Source of the DNA: Methylobrevis albus | GTDB taxonomy: Bacteria; Pseudomonadota; Alphaproteobacteria; Rhizobiales; Pleomorphomonadaceae | Direction of reading: 5' to 3' | Length of the DNA: 64,000 nucleotides | NCBI RefSeq assembly: GCF_015904235.1 | Contig: NZ_JADZLT010000056.1 | Location: 62,001 to 126,000, forward strand | Part shown: positions 11,194 to 18,656 of the stretch, one piece after another | How the letters are laid out: the number at the start of each line of letters is the position of its first letter | How positions within the stretch are numbered: position 1 is the stretch's first letter | Notes under the pieces: model-generated | Seen by the model: only the letters and a program-made list of their open reading frames with translations | Told to the model about the DNA's origin: nothing | The model's database searches: none | Made by a program: the position numbers and the translations under genes

Positions 11194-11631
11194 ATGGTCA
11201 GTCAGGAACTGATCGACGAGATCGATGCGACGCTTGCCTCGCAGACTTCGGTTCGCCGGCTCGCACGCGACGACGAGCTCGCCCTGATCGAAAATGTCGC
11301 GGCGAAGTTCATCGACGACAAAGACGCGCTGTGGTGGTGGACGTCGCTCAAGTCCCCGTCACAGCGTCATCCCTACCAGCATGACGGCTGGCGGGCGATC
11401 ATCGGCAAGCTGACGATCGGCAGCCCCTCCGCCATACTGGTGGTGACGGACGACGAGTTCCCGCCATGGCCCGCCTATATCGGCCCGATTCCCGAACTTC
11501 TCGAGCTGATCTCGGAGACGAGGAGCTTCGAGTTCATGCTGGTCGGAGACGCCCTCGCGTGGCTGCTCTGCGACTGTCATTCGAATGAAATCGTCTTCTG
11601 CGGTGACAGGGAAGACGCGGTCGAGTTGTAG
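11194..11631 (+). CDS. Hypothetical protein, 145 residues
   Basis: I do not recognise this gene with confidence. It encodes a soluble acidic protein with a run of three tryptophans (DALWWWTSLKSP), a central ILVVTDDEFPPWPAYIG and a C-terminal FMLVGDALAWLLCDCHSNE. The layout recalls small proteins such as DUF6756 or SMI1/KNR4-type immunity proteins, but that is only an impression. Base composition is visibly less GC-rich than the neighbours, which hints at a recent arrival. It starts 28 nt after the reductase gene and could be co-transcribed with it. It ends close to the convergent ABC permease gene. Confidence 0.7.
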   Translation: MVSQELIDEIDATLASQTSVRRLARDDELALIENVAAKFIDDKDALWWWTSLKSPSQRHPYQHDGWRAIIGKLTIGSPSAILVVTDDEFPPWPAYIGPIPELLELISETRSFEFMLVGDALAWLLCDCHSNEIVFCGDREDAVEL

Positions 11632-11659
11632 AATTCCGCCGGGCATTGCGCTCGAATTC

Positions 11660-12490
11660 TCAGCGCTGCTCCGACCGCCGCAACCGGCGTTCCAGCGCGC
11701 GGACGGCGAGGGACAGGCTCACGGTCATCGTCAGATAGATGAAGGCGACGATGCTGTAGGTTTCGAAGAACAGGAATGTCGAGGCAGAATAAACCTTGCC
11801 GAGCTGGCTGACGTCCTGCACGCCGAGCACCGAGACCAGCGACGAATCCTTCACCATCGCCACGAAATCATTGCCGAGTGGCGGCAGCACGGTGCGCAGC
11901 GCCTGCGGCGCCACCACGAGGCGAAAGATCTGGCCGCGGCGGAGGCCGAGGGCGCGCGCCGCCTCGACCTGTCCGCGCGGCACCGCCGCGATGCCGGCGC
12001 GAAAAATCTCGGCGAGGAAGGCTGAGTAGCTGAGCACCAGGGCGACGATCGCCCGCCACAGCAGGTCGAAGTCGCGCACCGAGGCCGGCATGGCAACGCC
12101 GAGATCAACGAGCGGCCGGATGGCGGCGTTGTAGAGCCAGACGAGGCCGGGGGCGGCGACGAAGGCGACGTAGAACAAGAGCACCAGCACCGGCACGCCG
12201 CGCAGGATCTCGACGTAGAACACGGCGAGCTCGCGCAAGATGCGCCACTTCGATTCCGCCGCCAGCGCCACCACGAGGCCGAGCAGCGCAGCCAGCAGAA
12301 ACGCGACCAGCGAGACGAACACCGTGGTGCGAATGCCGGCGGCGAGCGCGAGGAAGATCGTGCGGTAGCCGTCGTCGGCGGCGATGGCATAGGCGAAGCC
12401 GACGGCGAGCCCGATCGCAGCGACCAGCCACCACGGCACGCGCTCGATCAGCGTCGGCGGCGCGCGGCGCCCGTCGCGCGGCGGGGTCAT
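11660..12490 (-). CDS. Polar amino acid-type ABC transporter permease (HisM family)
   Basis: This is a 276-residue inner-membrane permease with about six hydrophobic helices. The family signature is clear: SAFLAEIFRAGIAAVPRGQV followed by EAARALGLRRGQIFRLVVAP is the EAA loop that contacts the ATPase. The N-terminal hydrophobic region contains TTVFVSLVAFLLAALLGLVV. The ATG at 12488-12490 lies 5 nt after the stop of the binding-protein gene, so the two form a transcription unit. No ATP-binding subunit gene and no second permease are adjacent. The partner ATPase must be encoded elsewhere or shared. Confidence 0.92.
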   Translation of the reverse strand: MTPPRDGRRAPPTLIERVPWWLVAAIGLAVGFAYAIAADDGYRTIFLALAAGIRTTVFVSLVAFLLAALLGLVVALAAESKWRILRELAVFYVEILRGVPVLVLLFYVAFVAAPGLVWLYNAAIRPLVDLGVAMPASVRDFDLLWRAIVALVLSYSAFLAEIFRAGIAAVPRGQVEAARALGLRRGQIFRLVVAPQALRTVLPPLGNDFVAMVKDSSLVSVLGVQDVSQLGKVYSASTFLFFETYSIVAFIYLTMTVSLSLAVRALERRLRRSEQR

Positions 12491-12495
12491 GGGGG

Positions 12496-13290
12496 TCAGT
12501 GGGCGCTCTTGTAGTCGAACAGCCACTTCTGGTTCAGCGCGTCGATGGTGCCGTCGTCCTTCATCGACTGCAGCGCGGCGTTGACCGGGGCGACGAGGTC
12601 GGAGCCCTTCTGGAAGATGAAGCCGAACTCCTCGGTGCCGAGCGGGCCGCCGATCACCTTGAACGAGCCCGGCGAGGCGCCGATGTAGCCTTTCGCCGAG
12701 GTGCTATCCATCAGCACGGTGTCGACGTCACCGGATTTCAGCGCCTGCACCGAGGCGCCGAAGGTCTCGAACAGCTTTATGCGCGGGTTCTGCTCGTTGC
12801 CGTCGAGGACGCTGTAGACGGCGACGTAGAAGTTGGTGGTGCCGGCCTGCGCGCCGACGAGGCCGTCGGCAAAGCCGGCAAAGCTCGCCGCGTCGCTGAA
12901 GCGATCCTCGTCGGCCCGCACCAGCATGAACTGCTCGGAGACCATGTAGGCGTCGGAGAAATCGACCTGAGCTTTCCGCTCGTCGTTGATCGTGATGCCG
13001 TCCATGCCGACGTCGAACTGGCCGTCGCGCACCGACTGGATCATCGCGTCCCAGCTCGACAGCTTCCACTCGACCTTGAAGTTCAGCCGCTTCGCGATCT
13101 CGTTGAAGGCGTCGTATTCCCAGCCGATGCCCTCGCCGGTCGCCGGATCGGCGAAGTTGAGCGGCGTATAGGCGTTCTCGGTGACGGCGACGACGGTGCG
13201 CCCGCCGAGATCGGGGAGCTCGGCGGCAAGGGCGGGAGTGGCCGTGAGGAGCGTGGCGAGGGCGGCGGCGGCAAGGCGCATTACGGTCAT
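12496..13290 (-). CDS. Family 3 extracellular solute-binding protein (amino acid ABC transporter)
   Basis: This periplasmic binding protein has 264 residues. A Sec signal peptide ([20 protein letters not shown], cleavage near ALAAE) is followed by the family 3 fold: [20 protein letters not shown], then [17 protein letters not shown], and [20 protein letters not shown] followed by FSDAYM. No lipobox cysteine is present, so it should be free in the periplasm. The ligand is probably a polar amino acid or related compound; sequence alone does not say which. It is the first gene of the unit with the permease downstream. Upstream lies a 610-bp region with repeats but no gene. Confidence 0.92.
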   Translation of the reverse strand: MTVMRLAAAALATLLTATPALAAELPDLGGRTVVAVTENAYTPLNFADPATGEGIGWEYDAFNEIAKRLNFKVEWKLSSWDAMIQSVRDGQFDVGMDGITINDERKAQVDFSDAYMVSEQFMLVRADEDRFSDAASFAGFADGLVGAQAGTTNFYVAVYSVLDGNEQNPRIKLFETFGASVQALKSGDVDTVLMDSTSAKGYIGASPGSFKVIGGPLGTEEFGFIFQKGSDLVAPVNAALQSMKDDGTIDALNQKWLFDYKSAH

Positions 13291-13487
13291 GGCGGGATTC
13301 CGATGGGGCGCCGGCAACCGGCGAGTCGGCCAGAGTGTCGGCCCGGAGCGGGGCGCTCGGCAAGATGGTTTTCGGGGGGGACGAGTGGGTACGGTCGCAG
13401 TTGTCCTGGACTGCGTAGGCGAGTTGGCCGGCTGACGACCGGGTGAACTTTGCCTGCGAGTGACGCCCGCCGACGCCTCGGCTTTTC

Positions 13488-13534
13488 CCTCGCCCTTCGA
13501 GACAGCCGCTGCGCGGCTTCCTCAGGATGAGGGA
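13488..13534. repeat. Palindromic intergenic repeat (CCTCATCCTGAGGA family), copy 1
   Basis: The sequence begins CCCTCGCCCTTCGAGAC and ends CTTCCTCAGGATGAGGG. The two ends are near-reverse complements around a GCCGCTGCGCGGC centre, so a transcript would fold into a long hairpin. It is the inverted partner of the copy at 13576-13620, and two more copies lie at 38795-38936. Such REP-like units are abundant between genes in Hyphomicrobiales. Confidence 0.85.
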
Positions 13535-13575
13535 AAAGGACAACTGCCTGAGTTTACGAGCAAAACTCTCGGAGG

Positions 13576-13620
13576 CCTCATCCTGAGGAGGCCCGGAACG
13601 GGCCGTCTCGAAGGACGAGG
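13576..13620. repeat. Palindromic intergenic repeat (CCTCATCCTGAGGA family), copy 2
   Basis: It runs from CCTCATCCTGAGGAGGCCC to GGGCCGTCTCGAAGGACGAGG with a short GGAAC-type centre. It faces the copy at 13488-13534 in the opposite orientation about 40 bp away, forming a paired element between the ABC binding-protein gene and cysG. Confidence 0.85.
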
Positions 13621-13696
13621 CCGGGTACGTCGGCCGAAGCGGGGCGCTCGGCAAGATTGATTTCGGGGTGGGTGGCGCTCACGGCTTCAGTTGTCT

Positions 13697-13835
13697 TGGT
13701 CCGCGCAGGCGGACCATCCACGAGAGCCGCACGGCAAAGGGCTGGTCGTGGCCTCGTCGACGAAAACAAGCCAGTGACTCGGAACCGAAAGCACATCTCC
13801 CAGCCGCTTCGTGGGTGGTCCGCCTGCGCGGACCA
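13697..13835. repeat. Perfect 20-bp inverted repeat pair, 99 bp apart
   Basis: TGGTCCGCGCAGGCGGACCA at 13697-13716 is the exact reverse complement of the 20-mer at 13816-13835. Each arm is itself nearly palindromic (TGGTCCGC...GCGGACCA). The arms could form one large cruciform or two small hairpins. The spacer contains no open reading frame I would defend. This lies just downstream of the cysG end and may stop transcription of the nitrate operon, but no U-tract follows. Confidence 0.6.
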
Positions 13836-13900
13836 TGACGTCACGGGGTGTGATGTCAGTCAGGGTCGGCCCCTCTTCCGGCCATCCCTCAAAGCGCCCC

Positions 13901-15367
13901 CTACCCCCGCCCCTCCATCCGCTCCACCCCCACCGGCGCGGCCTCCGCCACCACCGCCCCCGGCCGGAACACCTCGCCGATGCCGATCAGCAGCGGCGCC
14001 TGCGGGGGGGCGACGGCGCCGCCTGCGAGGTCGGCGAGGATCATGTGGCGGATGCGCTGGTCGGGGCGGGAGACGGATTCGGCGACGACCACCGGGGTCG
14101 CCGGCGCGCGGCCCTCGGCGATCAGCCGGCTCGCGAGATCACGCGAGGTGCGGCCGCCCATGTAGACGACCAGCGTCGTCTCCTTGTCGGCGAGGCCGTG
14201 CCAGTCGAGCTTTTCCGGCAGGCGGCCGTCGCGGGAATGGCCGGTGACGAAGCGCACCGAATGGGCGAGGTCGCGGTGGGTGAGCGACACGCCGAGGCTG
14301 GCGGCGAGCGCGAGGCCGGAGGTGACGCCGGGCACGATCTCGACCGGGATGCCGGCGGCCTGCAGCTCGGAAATCTCCTCGCCGGCGCGGCCGAAGATCA
14401 TCGGGTCGCCGGACTTCAGCCGCACGACATGGCGGCCCTGGCTGGCGAGCTGCACCATCAGCGCGTTGATGTCCTCCTGTTTGCACGATTCGCGGCCGCC
14501 GCGCTTGCCGACAAGCATCCGCTTCGCCTCGCGGCGGGCGAGTTCCAGCACGCCGTCGGAGACGAGGTCGTCGAACAGGATGACGTCGGCGCCCTGCAGC
14601 GCGCGCACAGCCTTCAGTGTCAGGAATTCCGCGTCGCCGGGGCCGGCGCCGACGATGGTGACGCGGCCGCCGCCGTGCGCCATGCCACCGGCCGCCGCGT
14701 CTTCGATGCGCCGCACGGTCGCGTCGGCGTCGTCGCCGGGGGCGGCGCCGAAGGCGAGGTCGGAGAAGCGCTCCCAGAAGCTGCGGCGCTCGGCGCCGGG
14801 CTTCAGGCGATGGGTGACGCGCTCGCGCACAGCGGCGGCGAGTTCGGCCCAGGCAGTCAGCGTCGGCGGCACCAGCGTCTCGATGCGGCGGCGGATCGCC
14901 TGGCCGAGGATCGGAGCGGCGCCGTCGGTGGAGATGCCGATCACCACCGGCGAGCGGTTGACGATCGAGCCGAACTGGAAGGCGCAGAAGGCCGGCTTGT
15001 CGATGACGTTGTGCGGCACGCCGGCGGCGCGGGCGGCGCAGGCGAAGGCCTGCGCCTCGGCGTCGTCGGCCGCGTCGCAGATCGCGATGGCAGCACCCGC
15101 GAAACAGTCGAGCGCCCAGGGGCGGACGTGCAGCACGAAGCGGTCGTCGCCTTCGACGAGTTGCAGCATCTCGGGTTCCGCGTCGGCGGCATAGACTTCG
15201 ACGCGGGCGCCGGTGGCGGCGACGAGCTCGGCCTTCCAGGCGGCCGCGGCCGTTCCGCCGGCGATCACCGCGCGGCGGCCGTCGAGCCCGAAGAAGACGG
15301 GCAGCTTGGCGAGCCGGCCCATGCGGGCCGGCGCGGTCTCAGCCGGCCTTCTGGACGCGATGCGCAT
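13901..15367 (-). CDS. cysG: Siroheme synthase CysG (fused precorrin-2 dehydrogenase/ferrochelatase and uroporphyrinogen-III methyltransferase)
   Basis: CysG makes siroheme, the cofactor of the nitrite reductase encoded in the same operon. The protein has 488 residues. The N-terminal half (about 15-220) is the NAD-dependent precorrin-2 dehydrogenase/ferrochelatase; its dinucleotide loop reads VIAGGTAAAAWKAEL, slightly unlike the usual GGGxVAxRK. The C-terminal half (about 235-475) is the SAM-dependent methyltransferase with VTIVGAGPGDAEFLTLKAVR, VVRLKSGDPMIFGR and VVYMGG. The start at 15365-15367 has GGAAGGA at good spacing and lies inside the end of nasA, giving a 29-nt overlap. An ATG at 15320-15322 is a weaker alternative. 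Confidence 0.95.
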   Translation of the reverse strand: MRIASRRPAETAPARMGRLAKLPVFFGLDGRRAVIAGGTAAAAWKAELVAATGARVEVYAADAEPEMLQLVEGDDRFVLHVRPWALDCFAGAAIAICDAADDAEAQAFACAARAAGVPHNVIDKPAFCAFQFGSIVNRSPVVIGISTDGAAPILGQAIRRRIETLVPPTLTAWAELAAAVRERVTHRLKPGAERRSFWERFSDLAFGAAPGDDADATVRRIEDAAAGGMAHGGGRVTIVGAGPGDAEFLTLKAVRALQGADVILFDDLVSDGVLELARREAKRMLVGKRGGRESCKQEDINALMVQLASQGRHVVRLKSGDPMIFGRAGEEISELQAAGIPVEIVPGVTSGLALAASLGVSLTHRDLAHSVRFVTGHSRDGRLPEKLDWHGLADKETTLVVYMGGRTSRDLASRLIAEGRAPATPVVVAESVSRPDQRIRHMILADLAGGAVAPPQAPLLIGIGEVFRPGAVVAEAAPVGVERMEGRG

Positions 15368-18116
15368 CGATGATCCTTCCGATTTCCGAGCGGCAGGAGC
15401 CGCAGTTAGTACCTGCCTTGAGCGCCGCGCCGACCGCCGCGACACTGATCGCCGCGCCCGACGTCACCGCCGCGACGATGGTGTTCACACCGACGTCGAA
15501 GCAGGAGCAGACGACGGCGCCGGTGTCCGGCTCCGCCGCGCCGCCGCGGCCGGCGAGCAGCCGCAGGCGGGCCCCGGCGCCGCTTTCCCGAGAACTAGCA
15601 CGATCCGCATCCTCGCCGGAACGCGACACGTCGCATATGGCCGTTGCATCCCCGCGCGCAAGTTCGCCGATCACATAGCTGCGTGACACCGCCACCGGCC
15701 GGGGGCCGAGGAACAGCGCGCCGATGAGCCGGCCGGCACGGAAGACGGCGAAGCGGTGGATGCCCGCGGCGGCGTCCTGATAGCGCAGCACCTCGTCGCC
15801 CGGCTCCGGTGCGACGAGGCCGGCGAGCAGCTGCTCCGCATCGACCGGTGCGGCGCCGGCGAGTTCGACGCGAAAGCCGCCGCGGGCGCGGGCCAGCGCC
15901 CAGTAGTCCGCCGCGATGGTACCCGGCCGCGTCGCGGCCACGGCAAAGCCGTACCAAGACGCGGCGAACGGCGCGACGCGGACCGCCGTCGCCTTCAGGC
16001 CGGGCTGGCCGGAGACGGGGTCGGTCGCCGGGGCCACGACGGCGTCGATTCGGGCCGCCGAGGCGGTCTGGCCGGTCCAGTGCATCGGCACGAACACGGC
16101 GCCGGGGCGCTGGCGGTCGGTGACCAGGGCCCGCACCACAGCGCTGCCGTGCCGGCTCGCGATCCGCACTAGCCCAGCCGCATCGATGCCGAGCCGGGCG
16201 GCGTCGGCCGGGTGGATCTCGGCGAAGGGCTCGGCAATGTGGGCGGTGAGCCGGGCCGTCTTCCCCGTGCGCGTCATCGTGTGCCACTGGTCGCGGATGC
16301 GGCCGGTGTTCAGCACCATGTCGAATCCGTTCCCGGCGCCGAGGTCCAGCGGCCGGTGCGGCGTCGGCACGAAGCGGGCCTTGCCGTCCGGCGTGAAGAA
16401 GCGACCGTCGGCGAAGAAGCGTTTTGGCGCGGTGTCGCCCGGCTGGGAGGTCACCGGCACCGGCCATTGCACCGGTGCGAGGTCGTCGTAGCCGGCGTCA
16501 TCGAGGCCGGCGAGACCGCCGATATCGAAGTCGCGGCTGCCTTGGTTGTCCGCGGCGGAGAGCGCGGCGTGTTCGCGGAAGATCGCCCCGGCGCCGTCCC
16601 AGCCGAAGGCGTCGGCAAAGCCCATGCGCCGGGCGACCTCGGCGATCTGCCACCAGTCGGGCCGCGCCTCGCCCGGCAACGGCAGGAAGCCGCGCTGGCG
16701 CGAGATGCGGCGTTCGGAGTTGGTGACGGTGCCGTCCTTCTCGCCCCAGGCGGCGGCGGGCAGCAGAACGTGGGCGAGCGCCGTGGTGTCCGTTTCGCGC
16801 ACCACGTCGGAGACGACGACGAAGGGACAGGCGGCGAGCGCGGCGCGCACGGCGTCGGCGTCCGGCAGGCTGACCACGGGATTGGTCGCCATGATCCAGA
16901 TCGCCTTGATCCGCCCGTCCGCAACCGCCTCGAACATCTCGACGGCCTTGAGGCCCGGCCGATCCGCGATCGTCGGCGCTTGCCAGAAGCGCTGCACCCG
17001 CTCGCGCGCGGCCGCGTCGCCGATGTCCATGTGGGCGGCGAGCTGGTTGGCGAGGCCGCCGACCTCGCGGCCGCCCATGGCGTTCGGCTGGCCGGTGACT
17101 GAAAACGGCCCCATGCCCGGGCGGCCGATGCGGCCGGTGAGCAGGTGGCAGTTGATGATCGCGTTGACCTTGTCGGTGCCGGTCACCGACTGATTGACGC
17201 CCTGGCTGTAGACGGTGACGACCTTCGCGGTGCCGGCGAACCAGTCGAAGAAGGTCTCGATCTCGGCTAGGGCGAGGCCGGTCGCGGCCGGCAGCTCGTC
17301 CGGGGAAATCGCCGCCGCGTCGATCGTCTCGGCGAGCCCATTCGTGTGGCGCGCGATGAAGCGGATGTCGGCGGCGCCGACGTCGGCGAGGTGGCAGAGC
17401 AGCGCACTGAACAGCGCGACGTCGCCGCCCGGCGCGATGGCGAGTTGGAGGTCGGCGAGTTCGCTGGTCGCAGTGCGGCGGGGATCGATGTTGACGATAC
17501 GCAGCTCCGGCCGCGCTGCTTTCGCTGCGCTAAGGCGCTGGAACAGCACCGGGTGGCACCAGGCGAGGTTCGAGCCGACCAGCACGACGAGGTCGGCCTC
17601 CTCGAGGTCCTCGTAACAGCCCGGCACGGTGTCGCTGCCGAAGGCGCGCTTGTGGCCGGCGACCGAGGACGCCATGCAGAGGCGCGAGTTGGTGTCGATA
17701 TTGCCGGAGCCGATGAAGCCCTTCATCAGCTTGTTGGCGGCGTAGTAGTCCTCGGTCAGGAACTGGCCCGAGACGTAGAACGCGACGCTGTCCGGCCCGT
17801 GCGCGGCGATCGTCTCGGCAAAGCGGCCCGCGACGAGGCCGAGCGCGTCGTCCCACGACGCGCGGGCGCCGCCGATCTCGGGGTGGAGCAGCCGGTCGTC
17901 CAGCGACAGGGTCTCGGCGAGCGCCGCGCCCTTCGAGCAAAGCCGGCCGAAGTTCGCGGGGTGCTCCGGATCGCCCGCGACCGAGACGACGCCGTCCGCC
18001 GAGGTGGTCGCGAGCACGCCGCAGCCGACGCCGCAATAAGGGCACGTGGTGCGCACGGTGGTCGAGGCCGGGAGCGGGTCGCTGGCGAGGGGGAAGGCGT
18101 CGGGGTCGCGTTTCAT
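15339..18116 (-). CDS. nasA: Assimilatory nitrate reductase, catalytic subunit
   Basis: NasA is a cytoplasmic molybdopterin-guanine-dinucleotide enzyme that reduces nitrate to nitrite. It has 925 residues. Cysteines 25, 28, 32 and 60 (CPYCGVGC...RLCSKG) form the N-terminal [4Fe-4S] site, followed by the molybdopterin oxidoreductase domains (for example NSRLCMASSVAGHKRAFGSD). A C-terminal BFD-like [2Fe-2S] domain is present (VVCSCFDVGVN...NCGSCRSEIGRII), a common addition in NasA that helps take up electrons. No separate NADH-oxidising NasC-type subunit is encoded here, so the electron donor is unclear. It lies 186 nt after nirD, across a palindromic repeat. Confidence 0.95.
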   Translation of the reverse strand: MKRDPDAFPLASDPLPASTTVRTTCPYCGVGCGVLATTSADGVVSVAGDPEHPANFGRLCSKGAALAETLSLDDRLLHPEIGGARASWDDALGLVAGRFAETIAAHGPDSVAFYVSGQFLTEDYYAANKLMKGFIGSGNIDTNSRLCMASSVAGHKRAFGSDTVPGCYEDLEEADLVVLVGSNLAWCHPVLFQRLSAAKAARPELRIVNIDPRRTATSELADLQLAIAPGGDVALFSALLCHLADVGAADIRFIARHTNGLAETIDAAAISPDELPAATGLALAEIETFFDWFAGTAKVVTVYSQGVNQSVTGTDKVNAIINCHLLTGRIGRPGMGPFSVTGQPNAMGGREVGGLANQLAAHMDIGDAAARERVQRFWQAPTIADRPGLKAVEMFEAVADGRIKAIWIMATNPVVSLPDADAVRAALAACPFVVVSDVVRETDTTALAHVLLPAAAWGEKDGTVTNSERRISRQRGFLPLPGEARPDWWQIAEVARRMGFADAFGWDGAGAIFREHAALSAADNQGSRDFDIGGLAGLDDAGYDDLAPVQWPVPVTSQPGDTAPKRFFADGRFFTPDGKARFVPTPHRPLDLGAGNGFDMVLNTGRIRDQWHTMTRTGKTARLTAHIAEPFAEIHPADAARLGIDAAGLVRIASRHGSAVVRALVTDRQRPGAVFVPMHWTGQTASAARIDAVVAPATDPVSGQPGLKATAVRVAPFAASWYGFAVAATRPGTIAADYWALARARGGFRVELAGAAPVDAEQLLAGLVAPEPGDEVLRYQDAAAGIHRFAVFRAGRLIGALFLGPRPVAVSRSYVIGELARGDATAICDVSRSGEDADRASSRESGAGARLRLLAGRGGAAEPDTGAVVCSCFDVGVNTIVAAVTSGAAISVAAVGAALKAGTNCGSCRSEIGRIIDAHRVQKAG

Positions 18117-18170
18117 GGGCGGGGGGCTCGCGGGGCCGCGTTGATGCTGGCGGCGGTGAAAAGCGGTGAG

Positions 18171-18279
18171 TCCCCCCCTCCCTGACCCTCCCCCTCGAGG
18201 GGGGAGGGAACGGACAGGCCGAGGCCGTTGTCGTGTCGTCCCCTCCCCCCTCGAGGGGGAGGGACAGGGAGGGGGGGAG
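18171..18279. repeat. Inverted pair of GC-rich CTCGAG-centred repeats between nirD and nasA
   Basis: Arm 1 (18171-18208) contains CCTCCCTGACCCTCCCCCTC followed by GAGGGGGGAGGG. Arm 2 (18241-18279) is close to its reverse complement, with CCCTCCCCCCTCGAGGGGGA then GGGACAGGGAGGG. Each arm holds its own CCCCTCGAGGGG palindrome. The same element occurs at 45977-46132. Because it lies inside the nitrate operon, its RNA hairpins could affect how much nasA message is made relative to nirBD. Confidence 0.85.
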
Positions 18280-18302
18280 GTTCCGCGATCACAAACATCT
18301 CG

Positions 18303-18656
18303 TCAGACCCCCACCACCACCCCGACATCCAGCAACAACCGTCCCCCCTCGCCCACCCGCACCGGGAACGTCTTCACGCAGCCCTCGTCGGCGCCCTGCG
18401 CCTTGCCGGTCGCGAGATTCAGCACCCAGTTGTGCAGCGGGCAGGTGACGAAGTCGCCGTGGACGATGCCTTCGGACAGGGGGCCGCCGCGGTGCGGGCA
18501 GCGGTTGTCGATGGCGAAGATGCGGTCGTCGGCGGTGCGGAAGACGCCGATCTCGATCGCGCCGAAGCGCACGACGCGGGCGCCGCGGGCGGGCACGTCG
18601 GAGACGTGGCCGATGTCGGTCCAGTCGTGCAGCAGGGATGGGAACGGCGCGTTCAT
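18303..18656 (-). CDS. nirD: Nitrite reductase small subunit NirD (Rieske-type)
   Basis: NirD is the small subunit of the NADH-dependent assimilatory nitrite reductase. The protein has 117 residues, with the Rieske-like cluster ligands present as CPHRGGPL then CPLHNWVLNLATG (C-x-H and C-x2-H). The ATG at 18654-18656 overlaps the nirB stop (ATGA), so translation is coupled. Many NirD proteins have lost these ligands; here they are retained, so a [2Fe-2S] cluster is likely. Confidence 0.94.
   Translation of the reverse strand: MNAPFPSLLHDWTDIGHVSDVPARGARVVRFGAIEIGVFRTADDRIFAIDNRCPHRGGPLSEGIVHGDFVTCPLHNWVLNLATGKAQGADEGCVKTFPVRVGEGGRLLLDVGVVVGV

Larger units (their letters stand above)
13337..13710. 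repeat. Imperfect direct repeat of about 80 bp bracketing a palindromic repeat pair
   Basis: Segment 13337-13420 resembles 13629-13710. Both share GCGGGGCGCTCGGCAAGAT, then a G-rich stretch, then CAGTTGTC and a pyrimidine-rich GCG..AGGCG end. I estimate roughly three-quarters identity by eye. The two copies flank the palindromic units at 13488-13534 and 13576-13620. The whole gene-free gap 13291-13900 consists of such repeats, and I see no credible coding sequence in it. Confidence 0.6.

Noticed and set aside
13578-13844. A possible 88-codon minus-strand gene in the repeat island
   Set aside because: It runs through the palindromic and inverted repeats, has no ribosome site, and encodes the meaningless peptide these repeats usually give.
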